The notes beneath the pieces are model-generated. The model did no database searches and was not told where the DNA came from. It worked only from the letters and a program-made list of their open reading frames with translations. 64,000 bases of DNA from DASUBV01 sp963725175 (GTDB taxonomy: Bacteria; Actinomycetota; Actinomycetes; Streptosporangiales; Streptosporangiaceae). The first letter of the stretch is position 1; every line of letters starts with the position of its first letter. The translations under genes were made by a program, and so were the position numbers. Where the stretch lies: contig CAVRXH010000006.1 of NCBI GenBank assembly GCA_963725175.1, positions 930,001 through 994,000 on the forward strand. The letters run 5' to 3'. This document shows positions 7,954-16,221 of this stretch, piece by piece.

Positions 7954-9165
7954 TCAGCCCGAGATCCCCGCGGCCGTGCAGGCTGCCGCGTACTTGCCAG
8001 AGCAGAGCTGCGAGGCGGGGACGAACTTGTCGGCGATGATAGTGCTGTTCATGTTCGCCGTCGTGACCCACTCCGGGGTGAGCAGCACGGAGTCGACCGA
8101 GGTCTTGGTCTGCGGGTCCGTGGTGGTGCCGTTGAGCAGGCTGGCCGGCGGGCTGACGCCCGCGCGGACGTACATGGCCAGCGCCACGGCGGCCTGGGCC
8201 TCCAGGTAGATCGGCTTGTAGGCGGTGCCGCACTGGTAGCCGCTCAGGATGTTCTGCAGGCCGGTGAGCGTGGCGTCCTGGCCGGTGGTCGGGAAGGTCT
8301 TCGCCTTGATGCCCTGGTTCTGCAGGTAGTGGATGATCGGCGCGCCGTTCTCGTCGTTCGGGATCAGCGCGGCGTTGATGTTCTTGTGCGCCGTGTACTG
8401 CTGCTGGAACTCACTCAGCGCGGTCGGCGGGTCCCAGGTGCCGGGCGGGTTGCTGACGTCCTTGTACTTGCCGGACTTGAAGAACGGCGCCAGCACCGCG
8501 TTGTAGCCCTGCGCGAACAGCGTGGCGTTGTTGTCCGTCGGGGCGCCGCGCATGACGATGACCTGCGGCTTCTTCAGCTTCCATGCCGAGATGCAGCTCA
8601 CCAGGCCCTGCCCGATCAGCTTGCCGACCTGGACGTTGTTGAAGCTCACGTAGTACTTGCGGGTGCCGCCGAGAGTCAGCCGGTCGTAGTCGATGACCGT
8701 GACGCCGTGCGACTTGGCGTAGGACTCGATGTGCGCGCCGACACCGGAGTCGAGCGGGTCGACGACCAGCACGCTCGCGCCCTTGGTGATGGCGGTCTGC
8801 GCGTCGCTGAACTGAGTGGTGTCGCTGCCCAGCGCGTTCTGGACGGTGAACTGGGACGACTTAAGCCCGGCCTTCTGGAACGACTCCTTCAGGTACGGGG
8901 CGTCGAACTCGACGTAGCGGGTCGAGGAGACGGTGTCAGGCAGGATCACGGCCACGTTGCCCTTGCCGCGCGCGGCAAGAGGCTTGAGCGTGGTCATCGC
9001 CGAGAAGCTGTTGTTGAGCTGGGACAGCGTCAGCTGCGGGACCGGCGCGCTCGAGCCGCCGGAGCCAGACCCGGAGTTGCCGCCGCTGCTGCCGCAGGCG
9101 GCGACAACCAGCGCGGCGCTGGCTGCCATGGCCACTGCCGCGGCCGTTTTGGTAACCGAATGCAA
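7954..9165 (-). CDS. sugar-binding lipoprotein of the ABC importer
   Basis: This is the periplasmic-binding-protein-like (peripla_BP_4, XylF/RbsB class) receptor that delivers sugar to the permease. The chosen start is a TTG at 9165, preceded by GAGGTGG; it yields a short charged N terminus, a hydrophobic segment and a lipobox ending VVAAC with the lipidated Cys near residue 24. A Gly/Ser linker follows. Typical features are SVLVVDPLDSGVGAHIESYAKSHGVTVIDYDRL and the late PTTGQDATLTGLQNILSGYQ segment characteristic of xylose-type receptors. The frame stays open to 9264, but that stretch has no signal-peptide logic. It is the first gene of the transporter operon. Confidence 0.9.
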   Translation of the reverse strand: MHSVTKTAAAVAMAASAALVVAACGSSGGNSGSGSGGSSAPVPQLTLSQLNNSFSAMTTLKPLAARGKGNVAVILPDTVSSTRYVEFDAPYLKESFQKAGLKSSQFTVQNALGSDTTQFSDAQTAITKGASVLVVDPLDSGVGAHIESYAKSHGVTVIDYDRLTLGGTRKYYVSFNNVQVGKLIGQGLVSCISAWKLKKPQVIVMRGAPTDNNATLFAQGYNAVLAPFFKSGKYKDVSNPPGTWDPPTALSEFQQQYTAHKNINAALIPNDENGAPIIHYLQNQGIKAKTFPTTGQDATLTGLQNILSGYQCGTAYKPIYLEAQAAVALAMYVRAGVSPPASLLNGTTTDPQTKTSVDSVLLTPEWVTTANMNSTIIADKFVPASQLCSGKYAAACTAAGISG

Positions 9166-9277
9166 GAAAACCACCTCGTTGATGGGCGGAACTGTCGGAC
9201 AACAGGCCCGTTCGAGGCCCGCATGACCGGTCCGTGCCGGGCCAGAACGTCCTGACCAAACCATAGGGCTCGGCGAA

Positions 9278-9293
9278 TTAACGTCTCCGTTAA
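9278..9293. promoter_or_regulatory. candidate operator before the sugar transporter
   Basis: TTAACG (9278-9283) and CGTTAA (9288-9293) are perfect inverted repeats with a 4-base spacer, about 115 bases upstream of the lipoprotein TTG and between the response-regulator stop and the transporter. The surrounding 9265-9340 region is markedly AT-richer than the genes and is the likely transporter promoter. The binding protein is unknown; the adjacent OmpR-type regulator or a LacI/ROK-type repressor would both fit. Confidence 0.45.
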
Positions 9294-9373
9294 CATCGCG
9301 GAAACCGCATGAAAATTTCGTAAACGATAGAACCGCAGCTCGCTAGAGCGCGGGCACCAAACTGACGAGACAG

Positions 9374-10093
9374 TCAGCTACTACGGGATAAATCGGCAGC
9401 AATCCGGTAGCCGGCCCTGGGCTGGGTGAGGATTACGGGCGTTCCGCCTTCCGTTTCCAGCTTCGCCCGAAGCCGCCGGACATAGACCCGCACGTACTCG
9501 GTCTCGGTCTCGTAGCCGTGCCCCCACACCCGGCGCAGCAGGTGGGCGTGCGTGAGCAGCTTGCCCCGGTTCACCGCCAGCTCGCGCAGCAGCGCGAACT
9601 CGGTCGGGGTCAGGTGCACCGCCAGCCCTTCCCTGGTCACCTGCTGGGCCGCCAGGTCGACGGTCAGGTCGCCGATGGTGATCACCATCGGCGCGCTCTC
9701 CGCGGCGATGGCCGGCCGGGTCCTGCGCAGCGTCGCGGTGATCCTGGCCAGCAGCTCCTCGATGCTGAACGGCTTGGTCATGTAGTCGTCAGCGCCGACG
9801 TTCAGCGCGGTGACCTTGTCCCGCTCGCCGCCGCGCGCGGACACCACGATGATCGCCACCGCGGAGCGCTCCCTGATCTGGCGGCACAGCTCGAAGCCGT
9901 CCACCTCGGGCAGCATCAGGTCGAGCAGCACGATGTCGGGCGCCTCGGTCTCCAGCAGCCGCAGCGCGCGCAGCCCGTCCACCGACACGATCGTGTCGAA
10001 GCCGCGGACGGACAGGTTGGACCTGATCAGGTCCACGATGTTCGGGTCATCCTCGACCACCAGGGCCCTGGTCCTGACCGACTCGTCATGCAC
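9374..10093 (-). CDS. OmpR/KdpE-family response regulator
   Basis: The 239-residue protein has a receiver domain with the acidic pocket VEDD at 13-16, the phospho-acceptor Asp in LLDLMLP at about 58 and the conserved Lys in MTKPF near 107. A winged-helix DNA-binding domain (about 140-232) has LTPTEFALLRELAVNRGK and YVRVYVRRLRAKLE. Its start overlaps the end of the kinase-fusion gene by 8 bases, so the two form a coupled pair. Its position just upstream of the sugar importer suggests that it controls that operon. The winged-helix part resembles KdpE, but no kdp genes are near. Confidence 0.93.
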   Translation of the reverse strand: MHDESVRTRALVVEDDPNIVDLIRSNLSVRGFDTIVSVDGLRALRLLETEAPDIVLLDLMLPEVDGFELCRQIRERSAVAIIVVSARGGERDKVTALNVGADDYMTKPFSIEELLARITATLRRTRPAIAAESAPMVITIGDLTVDLAAQQVTREGLAVHLTPTEFALLRELAVNRGKLLTHAHLLRRVWGHGYETETEYVRVYVRRLRAKLETEGGTPVILTQPRAGYRIAADLSRSS

Positions 10094-12569
10094 CTGGGGA
10101 CACTCCGATCTCCTGCTGGCCGGCGGGCGGGGTGGCGTCGGCCGCCTCGACCGGCAGCCGGATCCGGAAGCAGGCGCCCGTCGTGTGCCCGCCGGATACC
10201 AGGTCGATGGTGCCGTCGTGAGCGGTCACGATGCCGCGCGCGATGGACAGGCCGAGGCCCGCGCCCGAGGTCGGAGTCCGGCGGCGGCGCGCGGGCTCGA
10301 ACGGCGCGGCGGCCAGCTCGGGCGGCAGCCCGGTGCCGGAGTCCGCGACGGTGACCACGACGTGCGCCGGGCCGTCGGCGGTCGCGGTCACGGTCACCGT
10401 GGTGCCCGGCGGGTTATGCCCGAACGCGTTGCTGAGCAGGTTGACGAAGACCTGCTCAAGCCGGTCATGGTCGGCCCAGACCACGGGCAGGTCGGGATCG
10501 CAGCGCAGCCCGGCGAACGGCGCTGCCGACGGCGGCAGGCAGGCGATGGCGGCCTCCACGACCAGCGGCAGGTCGCACCAGTCGCGTTGCAGGCGCAGGA
10601 TGCCCGACTCGATGGCAGAGAAGTCCAGCAGGTCATCGACCAGCCGCCCGAGCCGGGCGGACTCGGCGGCGATCCGCACCAGGAACCGCTGCTGCGACGC
10701 CCCGTCCCAGGTCACGTCGGGCTGAAGCAGGCTGGAGGCATAGCCGCGGATGGCGGTCAGCGGGGTGCGCAGCTCGTGGCTGAGCCGGGACAGGAAGTCG
10801 CGCTGAAGCTCCTGGGACCGGCGCAGGGTCATCGCCTCCTGGTGCGCCACCCAGGACTCCTCGCGCTCCAGGGCCAGCCGCAGCGAGTGCGCGGCGTCCT
10901 CAAGGAGCGCGGCGGCATCCGGCGGCGGGGCGCCGGATGACCAGCAGGCCACCACCGCCGCGCCGCAGCCCGGCGCGGCGAAGGTCACCGCCAGCTCGCG
11001 GCGGCCGTCCGCACCGCCCCGATGCATGGCCACGTCGTCCCTGCGAACCACGCTGAGCACGCTCGCCGCGGTCTCCAGCAGCCCGGCGGAGACCTCCTGG
11101 CCGGTACCCTGCCTGGTCACCGCGGCCCGGCAGCGCGGCGCGGCGCCGGGCACCCTGATCACCAGCGCCGCCTCATCGGCCTGCAGGCCGTGCCGCAGCG
11201 CCTGGAGGGCGACCCCGAGGCCCTCAGCCACCCGCAGCGGCCCGGCCAGGGTCTCCAGCATCTCCCTGATGGTCTCCAGCACCCGGTTGCGGGTGGTGAC
11301 CTCCTCCAGCAGCCGGTCCCGCTCGATCGCGCCGGCGGCGTACCCGGCATAGAGGGTGACCAGGTCCAGGTCATCGCGGGTGGGCCGGCCCGCGATGGAA
11401 CGCAGCACGGTGATCACGCCGACCAGGCCGCCGGGGCCGAGCACCGGCACCGACCAGGACGCCGCCACCTTCACGGCCCTGGCCAGGTCGCCGAAGGGCG
11501 CCCAGCTCAGCCCGGCGCGCACGTTGTCGTCGATGACCGGCGCCTGGGTCGCCGCCGCCAGCCCCGGCGGGCCGCCGGCCGGCCCCTTCGGCAGCCGCGA
11601 CCACGCGGCGAGCAGCGCCGGCGGCAGGCCCAGCGACGCCGAGCAGACCAGCGACTCGCCGGACAGCAGGTGGATGCACAGCCGCTCGCTGCCGAGGGCG
11701 GCGCCGAGCGCGGACAAGATCAGCGACAGGCTGGACGACGGGTCGGCGGAGACCAGCCGGTCGGCGAGGCCGTGCAGCCGGGTGAGCTGGCGGCGGGCCG
11801 AGGAGTCGACCGCCTGGCCGGACAGCAGCGCCACCACGTCGTCGGGGTGCACATCGGCGGGCATCACCTCGGCGGCCACCCGGCCGTGCCGCAGCACCAC
11901 GATCCGGTCCGCGAGCCGGAGCATCTGGTCCACGTCGTGGCAGGCGAGCAGCACCCCAGTGCCCTGCTCGCGCAGCCCGACGATCATGTCCTCGACCTGC
12001 TTGGAGATCTGCACGCCCAGCGAGGCGGTGGGCTCGTCAAGCAGCAGCACCTGCGGCGCCCTGGCGATCGCCCTGGCCACGGCCACGAGCTGGCGCTGGC
12101 CGCCGGACAGCGTGCGCACGCTCCTGGTGGTATCCCGCAACGGCACGCCAAGCCCGGCCAGCAGCCGCATCGCGTCGGTGTGCAACCTCACGTCCGAGCG
12201 CAGCTGGCGGCGCTGCTCGCGGCCGAGCATCAGGTTCGCGGCGATGTCCAGGTTGTCGCAGAGTGCCAGATCCTGCCAGACGACGCCGATCCCGTGCCTG
12301 GCCAGCGCGGCCGGGTCGGCGGGCAGCACCTTGCCCGCCAGCCGGACGGTTCCTGAGGTGGGCTCGATGTCCCCGCCGATGCACCGAACCAGGGTGGTCT
12401 TGCCCGCGCCGTTCTCGCCGGCCAAGGCCACGATCTCGCCCTCGCGGACGGCCAGGCTCACCCCGTCGAGCGCGCGGACCGCCCCGAAACTGACGGACAG
12501 GTCGGAGACCGCCAGCAAGGGCACGCACGATGGGCCGGCCAGGGCCGCTAGGGCGGACATGCCCCCCAT
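10086..12569 (-). CDS. fused ABC ATPase, GAF and sensor histidine kinase
   Basis: The product is about 827 residues with three parts. Residues 17-245 are a complete sugar-importer-type NBD: Walker A GENGAGKTT (51-59), Q99, signature LSGGQRQ (154-160), Walker B VLLLDEP (174-180) and switch His211. Residues about 255-570 look like two GAF-type sensor domains. The rest is a HisKA/HATPase kinase: H-box SHELRTPL with His near 598, N-box NLLSNAFGHN near 710, DSGTG near 743 and GAGLGLS near 769. No catalytic residue is missing and no membrane segment is seen, so it is probably cytosolic and docks on a permease. The start is the ATG at 12569 (ATG at 12560 is an alternative). It is coupled to the response-regulator gene and lies upstream of the sugar importer. 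The domain order is seen; transport-coupled sensing is inferred. Confidence 0.88.
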   Translation of the reverse strand: MGGMSALAALAGPSCVPLLAVSDLSVSFGAVRALDGVSLAVREGEIVALAGENGAGKTTLVRCIGGDIEPTSGTVRLAGKVLPADPAALARHGIGVVWQDLALCDNLDIAANLMLGREQRRQLRSDVRLHTDAMRLLAGLGVPLRDTTRSVRTLSGGQRQLVAVARAIARAPQVLLLDEPTASLGVQISKQVEDMIVGLREQGTGVLLACHDVDQMLRLADRIVVLRHGRVAAEVMPADVHPDDVVALLSGQAVDSSARRQLTRLHGLADRLVSADPSSSLSLILSALGAALGSERLCIHLLSGESLVCSASLGLPPALLAAWSRLPKGPAGGPPGLAAATQAPVIDDNVRAGLSWAPFGDLARAVKVAASWSVPVLGPGGLVGVITVLRSIAGRPTRDDLDLVTLYAGYAAGAIERDRLLEEVTTRNRVLETIREMLETLAGPLRVAEGLGVALQALRHGLQADEAALVIRVPGAAPRCRAAVTRQGTGQEVSAGLLETAASVLSVVRRDDVAMHRGGADGRRELAVTFAAPGCGAAVVACWSSGAPPPDAAALLEDAAHSLRLALEREESWVAHQEAMTLRRSQELQRDFLSRLSHELRTPLTAIRGYASSLLQPDVTWDGASQQRFLVRIAAESARLGRLVDDLLDFSAIESGILRLQRDWCDLPLVVEAAIACLPPSAAPFAGLRCDPDLPVVWADHDRLEQVFVNLLSNAFGHNPPGTTVTVTATADGPAHVVVTVADSGTGLPPELAAAPFEPARRRRTPTSGAGLGLSIARGIVTAHDGTIDLVSGGHTTGACFRIRLPVEAADATPPAGQQEIGVSPGA

Positions 12570-12621
12570 TGTGCCGGCTTGCCGCCGCCACCGGTACTCG
12601 GGAGTCCGGCAGGTCAGCGCG

Positions 12622-13950
12622 TCATTCGCCGGCGGCGCAGCCTGGGCCGGCGCCGAGCGAGGCCAGCCGGCGGGCCAGGAACGCGCGCTCGGCCTCGTTC
12701 TGGGCCAGATCCAGGGCCCTGCGGTAAGCCGCGGCGGCCTCGTCGTCCCGGCGCAGGCGGCGCAGCAGATCGGCGCGGGCGGCGGGCAGGTAGTGGTAGC
12801 CCGCGAGCCGGTCATCGCGCTTTTCCAGCGCGTCGAGCTCGGCCAGCCCGGCGGCCATCGCCACCGCGACGGCGCGGTTCAGCGCCACCACGGGGGACGG
12901 CCAGGCGACCAGCAGCGCGTCGTAGAGGGCGAGCAGCTCGCGCCAGTCGGTCGCGGCGAAGCCGGGTGCCTCGGCGTGCACCGCCGCGATGGCCGCCTGG
13001 ATCGCGAACCGGCCTGGCGACCCGCCGCGCAGCGCGCCTGGCACCAGCGCGGCGCCCTCGGCGATGGCGGCCTGGTCCCAAAGCGACCTGTCCTGGTCCT
13101 CCAGCAGCACCAGCTCGCCGTCGGCGCCGGCCCGCGCGGCCCGCCGGGAGTCGGTGAGCAGCAGCAGCGCCAGCAGGCCGCGCGCCTCGCGCTCGTCGGG
13201 CATCAGCGCGGCCAGCATCCGGGCCAGCCCGATCGCCCTGGCCGCCAGGTCGGCGCGGGCCAGTTCCTCGCCTGCGGGCGCGGTATGCCCGGTGGTGTAC
13301 AGCAGGTGGATGACGGTGAGCACGGCGTCCAGCCGGTCCGGGAGTTCTGGCGCGTCCGGCACCCGGTAGGCGATCCGCGCCGCCGAGATCTTCTTCTTCG
13401 CCCTGGTAACCCTGGCGGCCATGGTGGCCTCGGAGACCAGGAACGCCGCCGCGATCTCGGCGGTGCTCAGCCCGCAGACCAGCCGCAGGGTGAGCGCAAC
13501 CTGCGCCTCCCTGGCCAGCGCCGGGTGGCAGCAGGTGAAGACCAGCCGCAGCCGGTCATCGGGGATCACGCCGCCGGGGTCTCGCCCGGCTGCCCCCTGG
13601 CCTGGCGCTGCCTCGGGCGCTGGCTCGATCAGCAGGGGCAGCTTCGCGCGCAGGGTCTTGTCCCGGCGCAGCGCGTCCAGCGCCTTGCGGCGCGCGGTGG
13701 TGGTCAGCCAGGCCGCCGGGTTGTCCGGCACCCCCTGCCGGGACCAGGCGTCCAGCGCCGCGACGTAGGCGTCCTGCACGCATTCCTCCGCCACGTCGAT
13801 GTCGCGGGCCACCCGCGCGGTCGCGGCGAGCACGAACGCCCACTCGCGCCGGTGCGCCTCCGCCACCGCCTCCCCCGCCTGCGGCGACGGGGCGCCGCGG
13901 GGCGCCGGGTCATTGCCGGCCCCCCGCGGCTGGTGATCGTGCCCCGTCAC
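12622..13950 (-). CDS. ECF42-type RNA polymerase sigma factor
   Basis: The 442-residue protein has an ECF sigma2 region (about 35-105, with DIDVAEECVQDAYVAALDAW and AAWLTTTARRKALDALRR) and a sigma4 region (about 135-195, with GLSTAEIAAAFLVSEATMAARVTRAKKKI). A long C-terminal helical extension to about 440 is typical of the ECF42 (DUF6596/TPR-like) group and absent from ordinary ECF factors. The adjacent upstream gene encodes a DGPF-motif protein, the known genetic partner of ECF42 factors. No anti-sigma gene is visible; in this family regulation is thought to involve the extension and the DGPF partner. The GTG start lies 10 bases after the DGPF stop. Confidence 0.92.
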   Translation of the reverse strand: MTGHDHQPRGAGNDPAPRGAPSPQAGEAVAEAHRREWAFVLAATARVARDIDVAEECVQDAYVAALDAWSRQGVPDNPAAWLTTTARRKALDALRRDKTLRAKLPLLIEPAPEAAPGQGAAGRDPGGVIPDDRLRLVFTCCHPALAREAQVALTLRLVCGLSTAEIAAAFLVSEATMAARVTRAKKKISAARIAYRVPDAPELPDRLDAVLTVIHLLYTTGHTAPAGEELARADLAARAIGLARMLAALMPDEREARGLLALLLLTDSRRAARAGADGELVLLEDQDRSLWDQAAIAEGAALVPGALRGGSPGRFAIQAAIAAVHAEAPGFAATDWRELLALYDALLVAWPSPVVALNRAVAVAMAAGLAELDALEKRDDRLAGYHYLPAARADLLRRLRRDDEAAAAYRRALDLAQNEAERAFLARRLASLGAGPGCAAGE

Positions 13951-13960
13951 GATCCCCGCC

Positions 13961-14308
13961 TCAGCCGCCTGAGGTGTCCATGACCGGGCGCACCTCTACG
14001 CCGCCATAGGGCGCCGGGCACAGCTTGCCGATCTCCAGCGCGTGATCCAGGTCGCGCGCCTCGATCAGGTAGTAGCCGCCGAGTACCTCCTTGGTCTCCG
14101 CGAACGGCCCGTCGGTGACCACGTCGCCGCGGATCGAGGTGGCGGTGGTGGTCGGCTGGAGCGCGTCGCCGCCCAGCAGCTTGGCGCCCTTGGCCATCGT
14201 CTGCTCGGCGAACCGGCCGTGCGCCGCCATGCCCTGCTGCCACACCTCGGGCGACATGTCGAGGTAGTTGCTCTCGTTCTCGTAGATCAGGATCAGGTAC
14301 TTCGCCAT
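13961..14308 (-). CDS. DGPF-motif (YCII-related) protein
   Basis: This is a 115-residue cytosolic protein of the YCII-related/DGPF family. The name-giving motif occurs as TDGPFAETKEVLGGYYLIEA near residues 66-86. The ATG at 14308 is chosen because GGGGAGG lies 5 bases upstream; a GTG directly before it is possible. The gene precedes the ECF42 sigma factor by 10 bases, and this pairing is a recognised hallmark of ECF42 systems. Its biochemical role is not established; it is probably part of the signal-sensing circuit of the sigma factor. Confidence 0.92.
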   Translation of the reverse strand: MAKYLILIYENESNYLDMSPEVWQQGMAAHGRFAEQTMAKGAKLLGGDALQPTTTATSIRGDVVTDGPFAETKEVLGGYYLIEARDLDHALEIGKLCPAPYGGVEVRPVMDTSGG

Positions 14309-14396
14309 CACGGCCTCCCCATGAGCTGACTGACTGTCTGCTTGTCCCGACGGACGAGATCACGGAAATCGACAGCCGCCGGGAAAATTTCTTGAT

Positions 14397-15065
14397 CTAG
14401 ACGAACGGAGCCTGGGCGGCCGCGGCGCGCAGCGCCTTGACCCTGGCCGCCGGGTCGTCGGTGCCGAACACCGCCGAGCCCGCCACGAACACGTCGGCGC
14501 CCGCCTCGGCGCAGCGGACGATGGTCTCCTCGGTCACGCCGCCATCCACCTGGAGCCAGACCGGTACCCCGGCGGCGCTGACGAGCTGGCGCGCGCGGCG
14601 GATCTTGGGCAGCACGGCGTCGATGAACGACTGGCCGCCGAAGCCAGGCTCGATCGTCATCAGCAGCAGCATGTCCAGCTCGGGCAGCAGGTCGGCGTAC
14701 GGCTCGACCGGCGTCGCCGGGTTGACGGCCAGCCCGGCCCTGGCGCCCGCCGCCCGGATAGCCCGGAACGTCCGGATCGGCGCGGTGGTGGCCTCGGCGT
14801 GGATGGTGACGTTCCTGGCCCCGGCCTCGGCGTAGGACGGCGCCCAGCGATCCGGGTTGTCGATCATCAGATGGCAGTCCACGGGCAGCCGGGCATGCCG
14901 CAGCAGCGCCTCCACGACCGGCAGGCCAATCGTGAGGTTCGGCACGAAATGCGCGTCCATCACGTCCACGTGCAGCCAGTCCGCGACGGACGCCACCGAC
15001 TCGGCCTCGTCGGCGAGCCTGGCGAAGTCGGCGGCCAGCAGGCTGGGCGAAATCTGTACCGTCAT
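14397..15065 (-). CDS. rpe: ribulose-phosphate 3-epimerase
   Basis: Rpe interconverts ribulose 5-phosphate and xylulose 5-phosphate in the pentose phosphate pathway. The 222-residue length is standard. The TIM-barrel motifs are all present: ISPSLLAADF, WLHVDVMDAHFVPNLTIG with metal-binding His and Asp, DCHLMI, MTIEPGFGGQSFI, and VDGGVTEET with the C-terminal AGSAVFG phosphate site. The ATG at 15065 gives the standard N terminus; an open frame further upstream is Arg-rich and unsupported. In many actinomycetes rpe sits between rsmB and the riboflavin genes; here accessory genes separate it from both. Confidence 0.96.
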   Translation of the reverse strand: MTVQISPSLLAADFARLADEAESVASVADWLHVDVMDAHFVPNLTIGLPVVEALLRHARLPVDCHLMIDNPDRWAPSYAEAGARNVTIHAEATTAPIRTFRAIRAAGARAGLAVNPATPVEPYADLLPELDMLLLMTIEPGFGGQSFIDAVLPKIRRARQLVSAAGVPVWLQVDGGVTEETIVRCAEAGADVFVAGSAVFGTDDPAARVKALRAAAAQAPFV

Positions 15066-15155
15066 CGGGAGCGAGTCTAGAACGCCGGGGCGGGTGTCGG
15101 TGGCGACGGCTATGTTCGGCATGCCCGCGGAGCTCGCCAGGAGGAGGCCGGCCAG

Positions 15156-16001
15156 ATGACCAGCGACGGACCGCGCAGCGAGGGACCGGCCAGCGAAGGG
15201 TTGCACAGCGAAGGGTTGCACAGCGAAGGGCTGCACAGCGAAGGACCGAACGGCCAAGGGCTGAACGGCGAGGCGCCCGCCAGGCTGCTCGACCGGGTGC
15301 GCAAGCTGCTGGCCAAGGCTGAGGACGAGTCGTGCACCCCGCCGGAGGCCGAGGCGCTGACCGCCAAGGCGGCCGAGCTGATGGCCAAGTACGGCATCGA
15401 CCGCGCGCTGCTCGCCGCGGCCCGCCCGGAGACCGACCAGCCCGCCAGCCGCTTCGTGGACATCGACAACCCGTGGGGCCGGGTCAAGGCGCACCTGCTG
15501 TGCGGTCTCGGCGCGGCGCTGCGCTGCCAGTGCATCATGCTCACCTCACGGTCCGGCCTGCGGATTCATGTCTTCGGCTACGCCTCTGACATCGAGCGCA
15601 CCGACCTGCTCTACACCTCGCTGCTGATCCAGATGTGGCACGGGCTGGCGGCGGCCAGGGTCCCCGACCGGGCCAGCCCGCGCGCCTGGCGGCGGAGCTG
15701 GCTGCTCGGCTTCTCCGCCGCCGTGATCAGCCGGGTGCAGGCGGCCGAGCGGACGGCGCAGGACCAGGCCAGCCGTCCCGGCCCTGACGGCGGGCGGTCC
15801 CGCACGGCGCTGGTGCTGGCCGACCGCGCCCTGGTCATCCGCCGCGCGGTGCAGCAGGAGTACCCGGTGACCCGCGCCGCCCGGATGACCTACAGCGGCA
15901 GCGGCTACGGCGCCGGCTATGCCCAGGGCCAGCGCGCCGACATCGGCGGCCGCCGGGTGTCACCGGGCGGCGGCCGGGCGCTGACCCGCGCGCGGAGCTA
16001 G
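15156..16001 (+). CDS. DUF2786-domain protein
   Basis: The 281-residue protein has a DUF2786 region (about 44-90) with LLDRVRKLLAKAEDESCTPPEAEALTAKAAELMAKYGI, a helical pair of unknown function found widely in actinobacteria and phages. A mixed domain follows, with a basic Gly/Tyr-rich C-terminal tail. The N terminus is a low-complexity run of Ser-Glu-Gly-Leu-His repeats encoded by 15-base tandem repeats (about 15180-15260). A strong AGGAGGAGG lies 8 bases before the ATG. The gene is divergent from rpe. No function can be assigned; the basic tail suggests nucleic-acid contact. Confidence 0.82.
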   Translation: MTSDGPRSEGPASEGLHSEGLHSEGLHSEGPNGQGLNGEAPARLLDRVRKLLAKAEDESCTPPEAEALTAKAAELMAKYGIDRALLAAARPETDQPASRFVDIDNPWGRVKAHLLCGLGAALRCQCIMLTSRSGLRIHVFGYASDIERTDLLYTSLLIQMWHGLAAARVPDRASPRAWRRSWLLGFSAAVISRVQAAERTAQDQASRPGPDGGRSRTALVLADRALVIRRAVQQEYPVTRAARMTYSGSGYGAGYAQGQRADIGGRRVSPGGGRALTRARS

Positions 16002-16078
16002 GTAAACGACGCTGACCAGCGAGGGAACACGCCGGTCCAGCGGGTATTACGCGGCCCGCCGCCAGCCATTTTCGCGGC

Positions 16079-16101
16079 GTTACCGGGGTGTTTAAGGTAA
16101 C
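16079..16101. promoter_or_regulatory. inverted repeat upstream of phospholipase C
   Basis: GTTACC (16079-16084) and GGTAAC (16096-16101) are inverted repeats 11 bases apart, in the 220-base gap before the phospholipase gene and just upstream of an AT-rich TTTTAATC stretch that could hold the promoter. Phosphate-regulated phospholipases are common, but the element does not clearly match a PHO box. It is a candidate operator only. Confidence 0.35.
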
Positions 16102-16221
16102 CGCCAACTTTTAATCTCGGCCTAATCGCCGCGTTGCTTTTCGGTGATGCCGCGGCCGGGCGCCGCGTCCATCGTTGCGCATGGCAATTCCCGCCACCCC
16201 CCGCTCGGATGGGAGTAAGCC

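Noticed and set aside
11356..13983. Plus-strand frame of 875 codons across the kinase fusion and ECF42
   Set aside because: Arg/Ser/Pro-rich sequence with no domain pattern; complementary to clear coding frames with intact motifs.
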